Of a stretch of 64,000 nucleotides of DNA, positions 43,901 to 53,587 are shown in pieces. Origin of the DNA: Neoechinorhynchus agilis (Eukaryota; Acanthocephala); the NCBI GenBank assembly GCA_051530055.1, contig CM121342.1, positions 2,232,001-2,296,000 on the forward strand. The letters run 5' to 3'. The position numbers were made by a program, and so were the translations under genes. The notes under the pieces are model-generated. The model worked only from the letters and a program-made list of their open reading frames with translations, did no database searches and was not told the origin of the DNA. The first letter of the stretch is position 1, and every line of letters starts with the position of its first letter.

Positions 43901-44389
43901 TTAGAATTTTGGTGTGAGCATATTCCCCCTCGGGCATAAGATATTTATTTGAAATATTTCACGAGCATACCTCATCTTTGCTTGTTTATGGCGTAAAAAT
44001 TAAAAGAATTTTGGTTAAATCTGATTGTTTTCGGAGGCACAATATTGTGACATTATAAAAAGGTTGCTTGTAAGTTTTTGAGTCACATATTTGAAAAAAG
44101 TTACAATAGACCTTGATAAATGCGTACAGCCATCGGGGAAACCTGATGCCGGTCCCAAGTCCGGATAAATGGGGAGGGTTGGCAGCAGGAAGGGCATCCG
44201 GCTGTAAAATATTTTGCTTCAATAAAACCAAAAAAATAGATGATAAATGCGTACAAGATTGTGCCTCCAAAAACAATTGGATTTAACTAAAATTCTTTTA
44301 ATTTTTACGTGAAAAACAAGCATGAATGGTTCAGTCTTCAATCAACTTCATATTTCGTGCTCTGGAGTATGCTCACACCAAAATTCTAA
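43901..44389. mobile_element. Fold-back (MITE-like) element with about 140-bp terminal inverted repeats
   Basis: The left arm (43,901-about 44,050) begins TTAGAATTTTGGTGTGAGCA. The right arm (about 44,252-44,389) is its reverse complement, ending TGCTCACACCAAAATTCTAA. The arms match closely at both their outer ends and inner parts (TAAAAATTAAAAGAATTTT, GGAGGCACAAT) and less well in between. No transposase is present, so it is non-autonomous. The superfamily is not clear from the flanks. A small retroposon is inserted in the middle. Confidence 0.85.
44129..44240 (+). mobile_element. 112-bp retroposon with 15-bp target duplication, inside the fold-back element
   Basis: TGATAAATGCGTACA occurs directly on both sides (44,114-44,128 and 44,241-44,255). 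The insert carries CTGATGCCGGTCCCAAGTCC...GGAAGGGCATCCGGC and an A-rich end. From memory, this GATGCCGG...GGCATCCGGC block recurs in fish and invertebrate genomes as the 3' tail of a LINE and its SINEs. The GATGCC and GGCATC ends can pair. It looks like a 5'-truncated LINE or SINE copy. Confidence 0.75.
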
Positions 44390-44396
44390 CATAATG

Positions 44397-44402
44397 TTTA
44401 TT
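44397..44402 (-). promoter_or_regulatory. Poly(A) signal of the MATH-BTB gene
   Basis: AATAAA on the minus strand, about 97 bp after the stop codon. Confidence 0.55.
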
Positions 44403-44498
44403 GATTGCTTAGATTCAGTTGTTAACGTTCAGTCGTTTTAGAATTTTAGATTTACTCATAATTTTGCACAATAAATATACTTTAAAATGCATAATTTC

Positions 44499-45734
44499 TT
44501 ACTTTCGATGTACGAGCAATCCAGCGTACTTTATGACTTGGGTAAGCAGCTCCTGATTGCTCAATATATACTTTTTGAACCCTTCAGTTTGTGTAACGTC
44601 TTCAGTATGATACACAATGTATTTTACAGTGTATTGCACCAGTTGCTTAGCGTTTAATTCGTTTGCATGAAAGAGCATTTCAGCCGCATTATCGGGCCGT
44701 ACTACTGAAGTGAGTTTCCTTTCTAGAATCGAAACGAGATCATTGAGCTTATAGTGATGGGCAGCACAGAAAATATCAATTAAATCGCCTTCGTAGGGAA
44801 CGGATTCAGTGTACAAGTAGTCGAGGATGCTTTTGATGGTTGCAGGTAAAAAACCGGTAGTTTTTACACGTTTAGGAAAGTCCCCAGTAGCATCACGTTG
44901 CGTAAGCAGTTGTTTCAAAGTTGGACATCGAGCTGCGAGAACTACACGGTGTGCTTTTATAACCTCTTTTTTCTCTTGATCATCTCCGTATACCACGATT
45001 TCCACATCACTTGCCTCACCCGATTTAAGAATTTTAGCCATGTCGGAAATGAGTTTAGATTCGCAAATTTTCGGAAGTCCTTCAATATCAACGGGAACAG
45101 TTATGTGCTTGTCCATAATCGATATCCTAGCAAGAATGCTGATTCGATCGTCAAGTTCAAGAGTATTAAATATCAAGTCATGATGAATTTCTGCACATCC
45201 GTATGGCCTTTGACTGATTTGGCAATCGTCGTCCGGTGTATATACATTGTAGACTTCCCCAGATGAAATCTCATATTCCGCCCGCCCCTTAGCGTTATCC
45301 ATCACGATGTAGAATCTCACTCGCATTCTGATATTTTCAGTTCCTGATTCGTAGTCTAAGCGGACGTACATCCGATCGGTTAGAAGTCCAAATACTCCTT
45401 TTGGATAGCAATGAATCCTAAGTTTTATTGAGCTCAACGATGAGGTACTAAAAGCCTCAGGAGGTGAAATTATTGGAGTTTTAAGATGGACAACGTATTC
45501 TGGGTCTTCTACAAATGACCTGAAATTATCAATCACCCACAAATGTGTAAAATTGTTGACGGGCATGTGAGTGCATGACATGCCATCGATTGTATCGAAC
45601 TCCTTGTTGTTACTGGATAAATGATAAGATTATTACTTAAACTTTAAACAAAATCTATCCGATTACCTAACGTTAATCGTTTGTTTATCCATCTCGGGCG
45701 AGTAGTCCTCTGTGCTACATTTTTGCGCTTCCAT
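44499..45734 (-). CDS. MATH-BTB protein, SPOP-like cullin-3 adaptor
   Basis: Such proteins recruit substrates through the MATH domain and cullin-3 through BTB for ubiquitination. Two exons on the minus strand, 45,734-45,667 and 45,612-44,499, are joined by a 54-bp GT/AG intron that keeps frame (phase 2), giving 393 aa starting MEAQKCSTEDYSPEMDKQTI. A MATH-like region covers about residues 40-190 (FTHLWVIDNFRSF, RFYIVMDNAKGRAEYEI). The BTB domain covers about 210-320 (SDVEIVVYGDD, IKAHRVVLAARCPTLKQLL, SILDYLYTESVPYEGD). A BACK-like helical end follows (AAEMLFHANELNAKQLVQYT). The MATH part is diverged and lacks an obvious match to the usual substrate groove. The ATG at 45,581 is an alternative start if exon 1 is not used. 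Confidence 0.88.
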
Positions 45735-45919
45735 GTTGTAAAAAGGGACCAAAGGGGCTCCAAGAAATTCGCCTCAATGCCAAAGGCAATATCTTTTCTT
45801 GGGTGTTTTTAGCAAAACCCCACTAGAAGCCACCTCACGGCAGCGTCCAATAACATTCATTAACGTAGCTTGACGCGTATTGGTAAACATTTATGTAATA
45901 AATACCGATTAATACTTGT
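45735..45919. other. Upstream region of the MATH-BTB gene, nothing else seen
   Basis: Non-repetitive sequence before the repeat cluster. No clear core promoter elements were identified. Confidence 0.4.
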
Positions 45920-46500
45920 CAACGAAGCAATTAGGTAATTCCAATAATTTAATATAATTTTTGCAGAGTATCCTCGAGAATGTCTCCACAAAAAATGGAT
46001 GGAAAATGTAGAATCGACGAATCTGGGCATTTGTATTTCTCTCTTTTTTCGATCTTCCGCCTTTTCAACACTTCGTCGGTGGCTATTGGAACTGTCAACT
46101 CGGTAATTCCAACAATTTAATATGATTTTACAAAATATTCTCGAGAATGTCTCCGCAAAAAATGGTTCGAAAACGTAGAATCAACCAATCTGGGCATTTG
46201 TAATTCTCTTTTTTTCGACCTTCCGCCCTTTTCGCCACTTCATCGGCGGCTCCTGGAACTGCAGGGGATAAGTCCTCGTTATCAATTAGGTAATTCCAAT
46301 AATTTAATATGATTTTACAATGCATCCACGAGAATGTCTCCGCAAAAAATGGTTGGACAAATCTAAGCATTTGTATTTCTCCCTTTTTCGATCTTCCGCC
46401 ATTTTTGCCACTTCATCGGCGGCTCTTGAAACTGCAAGGGACAAGTTCCGGTTATCAACTAGGCAATTCCAATAATTCAATATGATCGAGTTTTCCCTAC
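45920..46500. repeat. Short tandem repeats of about 178 bp, four diverged units
   Basis: Units start with (T)AGG(T/C)AATTCCAA(T/C)AATTTAATATGAT near 45,932, 46,105, 46,286 and 46,463. Each carries a GAGAATGTCTCC(G/A)CAAAAAATG core and a CATCGGCGGCT(C)CTGGAACTG end. Units are 75-90 percent alike by eye. The last two lie within the larger 956-bp tandem duplication. Confidence 0.8.
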
Positions 46501-46659
46501 GAGGGGTTCAGCTCGTTTTCTCTACAGGGCGAGCTTTTCCCTCTTCGAGATTTATTTGTAAACATGCAAATTTTCGAGGCCTCGACCTCCTTATCAAGCA
46601 TATAAAATCACATGTAGTAGGGGAGCTCATTTGATCCCTGGACTCGTGTGAGCGGGGCC

Positions 46660-46985
46660 ATCAATTTCCGAGGTGACGCTTCGCCCTGTGCGCTACTGCT
46701 CCACGGAGCTTATTAGTTGGAAGGACAAGAGCAAAGTTACTCTTGTTGCCTTCAGTTGTCCTCTCCGCATTGATGAGAAGAACTTCCTTGATCAGAGCCT
46801 TCTTTGGAGCCCGTTCTCCACCATTTTCACCTTCGTTCCTCCGAAGTCGATTGTGTGGTCGATTTGCACGGCGAGGTTGAAGATGGCCGATGACACATCA
46901 CTCCGTTTGAGTGCGTATTCATGCTGCCGATCTCTTTTCAAAATATCCTGCTTCGTTTGTCCAATATAGAGACATGGTCACAGTT
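46660..46985 (-). pseudogene. Penelope-like GIY-YIG endonuclease relic (unit 1)
   Basis: On the minus strand one frame reads CLYIGQTKQDILKRDRQHEY and continues SAIFNLAVQIDHTIDFGGTK before a stop. YIGQT, the R...HE spacing and the HxIDF motif are typical of the Penelope GIY-YIG domain. The tyrosine pair's first half is out of frame. The hairpin motif at 46,571-46,598 follows on the same strand. Confidence 0.7.
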
Positions 46986-47615
46986 TTTGTAGGGTTAAGG
47001 AGATTGAAGCCTCGAAAATTTGAATGTTTAGAAATCTCGAGGAGGAAAAAGTCGCCGTATAGAGAAAGTAATTTAATATGATTTTGAAATGTATCCACGA
47101 GAATGTCTCCGCAAAAAATGGTTCGAAAACGTAGAATCAACCAATCTGGACATTTGTAATTCTCTTTTTTTCGACCTTCCGCCCTTTTCGCCACTTCATC
47201 GGCGGCTCCTGGAACTGCAGGGGACAAGTCCTCGTTATCAATTAGGTAATTCCAATAATTTAATATGATTTTACAATGCATCCACGAGAATGTCTCCGCA
47301 AAAAATGGTTGGACAAATCTAAGCATTTGTATTTCTCCCTTTTTCGATCTTCCGCCATTTTTGCCACTTCATCGGCGGCTCTTGAAACTGCAAGGGACAA
47401 GTTCCGGTTATCAACTAGGCAATTCCAATAATTCAATATGATCGAGTTTTCCCTACGAGGGGTTCAGCTCGTTTTCTCTACAGGGCGAGCTTTTCCCTCT
47501 TCGAGATTTATTTGTAAACATGCAAATTTTCGAGGCCTCGACCTCCTTATCAAGCATATAAAATCACATGTAGTAGGGGAGCTCATTTGATCCCTGGACT
47601 CGTGTGAGCGGGGCC

Positions 47616-47941
47616 ATCAATTTCCGAGGTGACGCTTCGCCCTGTGCGCTACTGCTCCACGGAGCTTATTAGTTGGAAGGACAAGAGCAAAGTTACTCTT
47701 GTTGCCTTCAGTTGTCCTCTCCGCATTGATGAGAAGAACTTCCTTGATCAGAGCCTTCTTTGGAGCCCGTTCTCCACCATTTTCACCTTCGTTCCTCCGA
47801 AGTCGATTGTGTGGTCGATTTGCACGGCGAGGTTGAAGATGGCCGATGACACATCACTCCGTTTGAGTGCGTATTCATGCTGCCGATCTCTTTTCAAAAT
47901 ATCCTGCTTCGTTTGTCCAATATAGAGACATGGTCACAGTT
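47616..47941 (-). pseudogene. Penelope-like GIY-YIG endonuclease relic (unit 2)
   Basis: Copy of the relic at 46,660-46,985, shifted by 956 bp, with the same disruption. It was therefore already dead when the tandem duplication formed. Confidence 0.7.
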
Positions 47942-48176
47942 TTTGTAGGGTTAAGGAGATTGAAGCCTCGAAAATTTGAATGTTTAGAAATCTCGAGGAG
48001 GAAAAAGTCGCCGTATAGAGAAAGTAATTTAATATGATTTTGAAATGTATCCACGAGAATGTCTCCGCAAAAAATGGTTCGAAAACGTAGAATCAACCAA
48101 TCTGGACATTTGTAATTCTCTTTTTTTCGACCTTCCGCCCTTTTCGCCACTTCATCGGCGGCTCCTGGAACTGCAA

Positions 48177-48814
48177 GCGACAATTTGTTTCTGTTCCCAA
48201 GGAGACGGCGCCTTCTTTCTCATGGAAATTTAATGACGTAATTACGTAATTTGCATTTTTGAACGCGCGGTTGAGAGCAGAAAGCGTTTAATTCGACACG
48301 TTCATCGCTTGATAACGAGCATACACAATCAATTCGTCACGTATTTTCGGTTATTACGGTGAGTCACGTGTTCGCGTCACGTTGGAACGTGTGAATGTAA
48401 ACACACAGGAAAACCTATCGTCGATTGGTTTCTTCAGAAGGCGTTTTCTGAACAACGTTTTCGCTGCATAGTGCGTACTCTGATCGTCTTGACTGCTCTT
48501 CGCTCACACGCAAAAAATCGAGCTGTTCAAGCCGTGATGACGTCGCCTTGAAAAATTACAGGAATCTGTCGATTGTATTAAAATCAGTTTCGATCGCCAT
48601 GCTTTAGATTCTAACGCTACCTCGGGTTCTTTTCCTTTGATTTTAATTGAGATTTTATTAGGTTTAAATGGGTCTTTTTCTAACTGATTGGGTTCATAAT
48701 CACATACCTGGAAGAATAGATCGATCGATTTTAAAATTCTAATGTTCAAATAGGGCGTTATTCATAAAAAAAATTTAGGACTGCCTTTCGCACTTTTAGT
48801 TTTTTCTTTGTGAG
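48177..48814. other. Upstream region of the NXF1-like gene
   Basis: Unique sequence. A GT donor-like site (TTACG/GTGAGTCACG at about 48,360) and an acceptor-like TTTTAG 15 bp before the start codon suggest a 5'-UTR intron. Trans-splicing at that acceptor would look the same. No core promoter was identified. Confidence 0.35.
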
Positions 48815-50795
48815 ATGGCATTTCGTCACAGACCTCGTCATGGACGTAACCGCAACTACGATTACGACGACATGGAAGATGATGACCGGGGTGGTTGTCA
48901 AAATAATGGAAGACGCCGAGGATATCGTCAGCGGCTGGACTACTTTGTTCCAATGCGATTTGGATATCGACGTAACGACCGCGATTCTATGGACGAAGGA
49001 TGGTTTCGTGCGGTTTTGCCTGGCGTCACAGCGGAAGATCTCTCAAAAAGTCAACTATGTTCAATGCTCAACGACCGTAGCAGTATTCCCATAACTGTGT
49101 ATCACTATCAACAGGACGAAATGAGCAACCGAATCATATTTTTCATCAATAGTCGATCAGAAGCTCAGGAGATAAAAGCGATGAGTCGGCGATTCAGCGT
49201 TCAGAACCGGAACGTTCAGATATTTGTTAGCCGTGTGCCCGAACCGACGTTTGCTATGACCGATGAACTTCAAGATGTTCTACGTCGCTATTTGTCGTCT
49301 CGGTATAATGAAGACGCTTGTATTCTCTCACTTGCGTCAATATCACGAAACGAGAGTTTTCGTTCAGAAGGAATATATCTTAATCTAAGCCGCTCAAACG
49401 TCTTTGCTTCCCTTATGACCTTGTGTGAGGAATCTTTCCCAAACACTGTGATTCTTGATCTTAGTGGTAATGGTCTTTCCAGCCTGGATGTGCTGCGTGG
49501 ACGTCTTCCTCATGTTAGTCGTCTCAATCTTGAACAAAACCGAATTCATCGACTTCGGGAACTCGATTATGTACGCCACATGCAACTCATTGAACTCTCC
49601 ATTGGAGAAAATCCTCTATGCCGTCAATTCTCTAGTTTTGATGATTTAACAAGTGCCGTTAGAGACAAATGTCCTAAACTAAACATACTTAATGGAACAA
49701 ATCTCCCTCCTAGAATCGGATTCGCCATCGATGACGAACCCGTTACACTACCACAGTCAGTGTCGTTCAATGTTCCAGAAACATTCCGTGATGTTATTGC
49801 TCAATTTATCAATGAGTATTTCCGATTCTTTGACTCTGGACGTGAAGAACGACAACCTCTAATGAACATCTACACTGACGACGCCGTTCTCTCATTTGCG
49901 GTCAATTGCGGATCAAGGTCTTTCAGGTTCGATCGGTACATTAAAGAAGGTAGAAACTTCATAAAAGTCGTAGAAGATCTCAGTAGACACGACCGGCTCA
50001 AACGTGGTCGATTCGATATTGTTTCGTTTTTTGTAAAGTTCCCAAAAACGACTCATGATCCAGAATCGTTGAAAGTTGACCTGTTCGCCTGCACTTCCGA
50101 CCGTATTTCGTTCTCAATCACTGGCCTCTTTCTTGAAGAATCGTCAGAACTCTCTTCTGTCTCCGTCCCCGCCACCGCTGTTGGCGCTGCTGGTAACGGT
50201 TCCTCGAATGAAAGGCCCAATTTAGTAAGGCAATTTTTCCGTGTGTTCCATTGTATGATCATGGACAAAGCTCAAAAGACTTTTAAAGTGTTCGTTGAAC
50301 ATTTCACTGTGTCTGAAGCAAGTCAAGCCCAAGTTAAGCAGGCTAAGTTTCCTGCACCCGCGACTCCTTTACCTTCGACCAATCAACAATTAACAGTTCA
50401 AACTTCGGTTTCAATAGCCATCAGTGGTTCCCTAAAAAAATGATGCACAACAACAGCCTTGCGCTGCTGGAATCTGTGTCAATGGTGGTGGTAGCTTCTT
50501 CTTTTTCCGCTTTAAAAATCCGTGTTCTTGACCATATATTTGGGTCAACGAAACAGTTTGTACTTTTTGAGGGGAACCACTGGTCGTAAATGACTCAATT
50601 GAACCGACTCCTATAGAAAAGGCGAAATTAGTGGAGAAAATAAGAAAGACTACTTCGCTGACCATGAGTTACGCTCACGAATGTCTACGAGCCAACAAGT
50701 GGAATTTTGATACAGCACTCAAAAACTTTCTGGAACTTAAAGAAAACAAACAAATACCAGTCGATGCATACGATCCGACTTTGGCGGATCAGTAA
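48815..50795 (+). CDS. nxf1: Nuclear RNA export factor 1 (NXF1/TAP)
   Basis: NXF1 with its partner NXT1 carries bulk mRNA through nuclear pores. A long exon 48,815-50,426 and a last exon 50,572-50,795, separated by a 145-bp GT/AG intron in phase 1, give 611 aa, close to human NXF1. Domains in order: an Arg/Asp-rich N-terminus; an RRM-like domain from about residue 62 (EGWFRAVLPGVTAEDLSKSQ); leucine-rich repeats about 165-300 (NTVILDLSGNGLSSLDVL, LEQNRIHRL); an NTF2-like domain about 325-510 (VIAQFINEYFRFFDSGREER); and, in the last exon, the UBA-like TAP-C domain (SYAHECLRANKWNFDTALKN, FLELKENKQIPVDAYDP) that binds FG nucleoporins. Without splicing the frame would stop at 50,443 and lack TAP-C, so the intron call matters. 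No partner gene is nearby. Confidence 0.92.
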
Positions 50796-51079
50796 TTGAA
50801 CGCGCCGCCAGTGTATGTGTGTGTGATAGTGAAGAAAAATACGGAGTTTTTTTGTTAAATCGAATACAAAAATAAGCGAAAAACAACAACGTTTAAATCG
50901 GTGATTGGCGAAACTTAAGTTGTAGCCAGGGACCTTTCTGATTATTTTTTTTAGCTGACCGTTTTCCCGACGTGTACATATAAATGAAGAATTTATAAGC
51001 TCTTTTTTTGTTGTGTGCCATTGTGCACTAATCTCGCACGCGAAAACTTTGGGCTTTTGTAAATCTTTTTCATCGCTAT

Positions 51080-51600
51080 ACGCAAAAACAAGAAAGGAAT
51101 GCTACATTGTCCCCCCGGTGCCCTGAATACTGTGAATGCGTCCAACATCCTTGAGCCGAGCAATCTTTGCCGACTCTATGGCCGTAGACCGGACGGTGTC
51201 ACAGTATTCTCGGGGCGAGGGGAGGCAAATGTCTTCTCTGGGACGCCATTCGCAGCCAGCAACATAAAATTCGCCACCATTAAACCAGGGGGAGCAGCAA
51301 CCGCCGCTGAAGAACGCAAAAGGACAAAATACAGGAACCTGAGTCGAAATCATTATTTTGTTCCCTATGGCGTCGAGACACTCAGATCGTTTGTTACCGC
51401 GGCGCAGGACCTGGTCAAGCAATTGTCTAAGAGACTGAGGCGAATATCTGGCGATCCGAGATCAGGAGCATTTCTCCTACAAAACATAAGTCTGGCTGTG
51501 CAACGAGGGAACGCTGCATCCGTCCTTTCGACTGTTACACCAGGACGGCAGCTGAGTGATCCAGAGCGGCGGCGTGAATGATCTTATGGCTGAAACTGGA
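51080..51600 (+). pseudogene. LINE-B 3' end: restriction-like endonuclease and tail
   Basis: One open frame (51,099-51,581) reads ASNILEPSNLCRLYGRRPDG, KPGGAATAAEERKRTKYRNL, HYFVPYGVETL, RLRRISGDPRSGAFLLQN and SLAVQRGNAASVLSTV. It is the best-preserved C-terminus of LINE-B in the window and shows PDG...AAEE.K..KY, as in a PD-(D/E)XK nuclease. The expected WD.TC.DT strand between PDG and AAEE is altered (ANVFSGTPFAASN). 5'-truncated copies like this are usual for LINEs. Confidence 0.8.
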
Positions 51601-51870
51601 TTGTGAACTTAAGATGTAAGTGTATCGATGTTTTGAAAGATTTATAAGTTATACGTTATTTGTTGATCATAGCTGAGAAAAGGTCTCATGCCGCGTACTT
51701 ATTGTAGTAGTTCCTCTACTTTATAGTACCTTTCTCTGAGAATCTCACTTTTGAGAGAGTGATTATCATTTCAATGTGGGAATAGTAAACTTCATTGTGA
51801 ATGCATTTTTGTCATTGATGGCTGCTGTACTCTACTGAGGACACCGTTTGGAGTTTTCTCGGCAGGCTTT
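51601..51870. other. No gene seen
   Basis: A short AT-rich spacer between two LINE fragments. Confidence 0.4.
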
Positions 51871-51879
51871 GACTTATCT

Positions 51880-52200
51880 TCACTAATGTTTTCGCAATAC
51901 GTCTTCCGCAACCTATCCAAATCTCAAATCCGCCGTATCGAAATGTTTCATAAAAGAGCATCTAAAATTTGCACAGCTGACTTTCCCCTCTCACCGAATG
52001 CCTTCATAAGATTTTCAACAAACAATCAAAACGCTTATCAACCCTACCACCACAATTTCTACCACATTTTATTCATCTTTTCAAACGAGCGCAACACTCG
52101 TAATCCTAATTCGTCTCATCCTCCCTTGACCTCGCACCTCCCTATACCTGCGCTCCTTTTTCCATGCTGCCGAATCTTCTCGGATATCATAATTTGAAAT
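51880..52200 (+). pseudogene. LINE 3'-terminal fragment (related to 42,080)
   Basis: The frame reads YVFRNLSKSQIRRIEMFHKR, ASKICTADFPLSPNAF and then NERNTRNPNSSHPPLTSHLP. LSKSQI.RIE..HKRA.KI is typical of the ORF2 C-terminus in Jockey/CR1-type LINEs. The following T- and C-rich 3' region is shared with the copy at 42,080-42,400. Confidence 0.65.
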
Positions 52201-52487
52201 GAACCTGAGAAAAGACCAACCTTACAAGCGCTCCTAAAAACAATATCCGCCAATTCCTACAATAACGGACCTTCCAAAACGCCAGACTCGTAATACACTC
52301 CATAATCGATAGCCAGATTCATTTACCCAATCAGAACTCGAGTGTTTATGAGGACCCAAAGATACATGAGTCCGGTTCTTTGTGCAACAATAAAACGTGT
52401 TGGTAAATAATGTCGGAAAAAAATTCAAAAAAGTCACAACCAATTTCAAGGCTCACAAGATGGCCAACATCAACAAAAATAAATAAA

Positions 52488-52755
52488 CTGTGTTTGTTGG
52501 TGATGAGAAGAATAGATTTTGATTTACTGTTGTTGATATTTCGTGCTTCTCGTCGGACTTTTTCAGGTTGTAAATTGTTTCGAGATAAAAATAAAAGTTG
52601 TATCGATTTTCGCTAGAGATCTCTCTCTGTGGAAAAAACTTTATAACTTCACTTCTATCTTGAAACAATTTACAACCTGAAGAAGTCCGACGAAAATGAC
52701 GAAATATTGAGAACAGTAAATCAATATCTATTCTTCACATCACCAAAGAACACAT
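52488..52755. mobile_element. Long hairpin (MITE-like) element, arms of about 114 bp
   Basis: Left arm 52,488-52,600 and right arm 52,641-52,755 are reverse complements at roughly 85 percent by eye, with a 40-bp loop. Shared blocks include TCGTCGGACTT(T/C)TTCAGG and TTGTAAATTGTTTC. No coding sequence. Target duplications were not identified. Confidence 0.8.
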
Positions 52756-52792
52756 ATAAATGAACAACTTGTTTACAATAAATAAACTATAT

Positions 52793-52990
52793 ATGGAGAA
52801 ATATTCGCATGATCTAACGTCGGACGAAAAATATACCGAATTCTATCTTACAAATGATTTCCGTTTGTCGATTGGAGCTTTCGAAAAAAGCCTTAAAATT
52901 TTGTAAGTGAGCAAGCTTTTGAGAGTTATGTATTTGCGATAATTATGATCTTCATATAGAATGAATGCGATAAAATGGCGCGAACGTTAG
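52793..52990 (+). CDS. Candidate small two-exon gene, 46 aa
   Basis: Exon 1 (52,793-52,902) reads MEKYSHDLTSDEKYTEFYLT, NDFRLSIGAFEKSLKI and ends at a strong GTAAGTG donor. A 57-bp intron ends in CATATAG. Exon 2 (52,960-52,990) adds MNAIKWRER and a stop in phase. Intron size and site strength match the other genes here. The product would be charged and helical, with no signal peptide or recognised domain. It starts only 37 bp after the hairpin element. Real expression cannot be judged from sequence, and it may be the start of a decayed gene. Confidence 0.3.
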
Positions 52991-53274
52991 TTTACGTATT
53001 CAAAATGTCTTCGAGGTACACCGGTTCTTAGTGTATTTTCAAAAAATGGCGACCTTTAAAACCTTTTGTATGCATCTACATACCATTTAGTAATTTGTTA
53101 TCCGCAGTCTACTTTCTTAGTCGTCCAACGAACACAATTCAATTAATAAGAAAATTACTTCATTCCCATAAAAATGTACATTCATAACTAAAAATCAAAG
53201 CAGATTAACCTACTTCGATTTCAATCAGAATTTTATCTTTGGAATTAGATTTTGTGTTATTTAAAAGTCTTTAT

Positions 53275-53436
53275 GCCTTCCAGTAAATGATTTTTATTAA
53301 AGACGTTCTGCGAACCTCGTTGGGTTCATCATCGGTTCTTTAGTTATTAAAAGACGCTTAAAACCAACTAACAAACTGATGATGAACCCAAAGAGGTTCG
53401 CAGAACGTCTTTAATAAAAATTATTTACTGGAAGGC
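53275..53436. repeat. Long inverted repeat, 59-bp arms, 44-bp loop
   Basis: Arms 53,275-53,333 and 53,378-53,436 are almost perfect reverse complements (GCCTTCCAGTAAATGATTTT at the left start and its complement at the right end). Weaker pairing continues about 10 bp further out. It is probably a small hairpin transposon or the terminal hairpin of a retroelement. Confidence 0.9.
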
Positions 53437-53587
53437 GTGAAGATTTACAAAAGCAGCTTCATACATTTAAATCTTCACCATAAAGTCCCTTGTAGTCTTT
53501 TTTAAATTTGATCTTAGAAAAATGTATTGATAGAGATAACCAAAACGTTTAGTGCCTATTCGCGAAGACTTCAAACGCTCATTTTTC

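Larger units (their letters stand above)
46146..48176. repeat. 956-bp tandem duplication, about 2.1 copies
   Basis: The sequence repeats at a period of 956 bp (for example 46,673-46,969 and 47,629-47,925 are the same) and a partial third copy starts at about 48,060. Copies are over 99 percent alike, so the duplication is very recent or has been homogenised. Each full unit holds two short 178-bp repeats and a Penelope GIY-YIG relic. Confidence 0.95.

Noticed and set aside
43986-44276. 96-codon minus-strand frame (QPDALPAANPPHLSG...)
   Set aside because: Translation of the retroposon tail and the fold-back arms, not a protein gene.
48504-48749. 81-codon minus-strand frame upstream of NXF1
   Set aside because: No recognised domain; it lies in the probable 5' region of the plus-strand gene.
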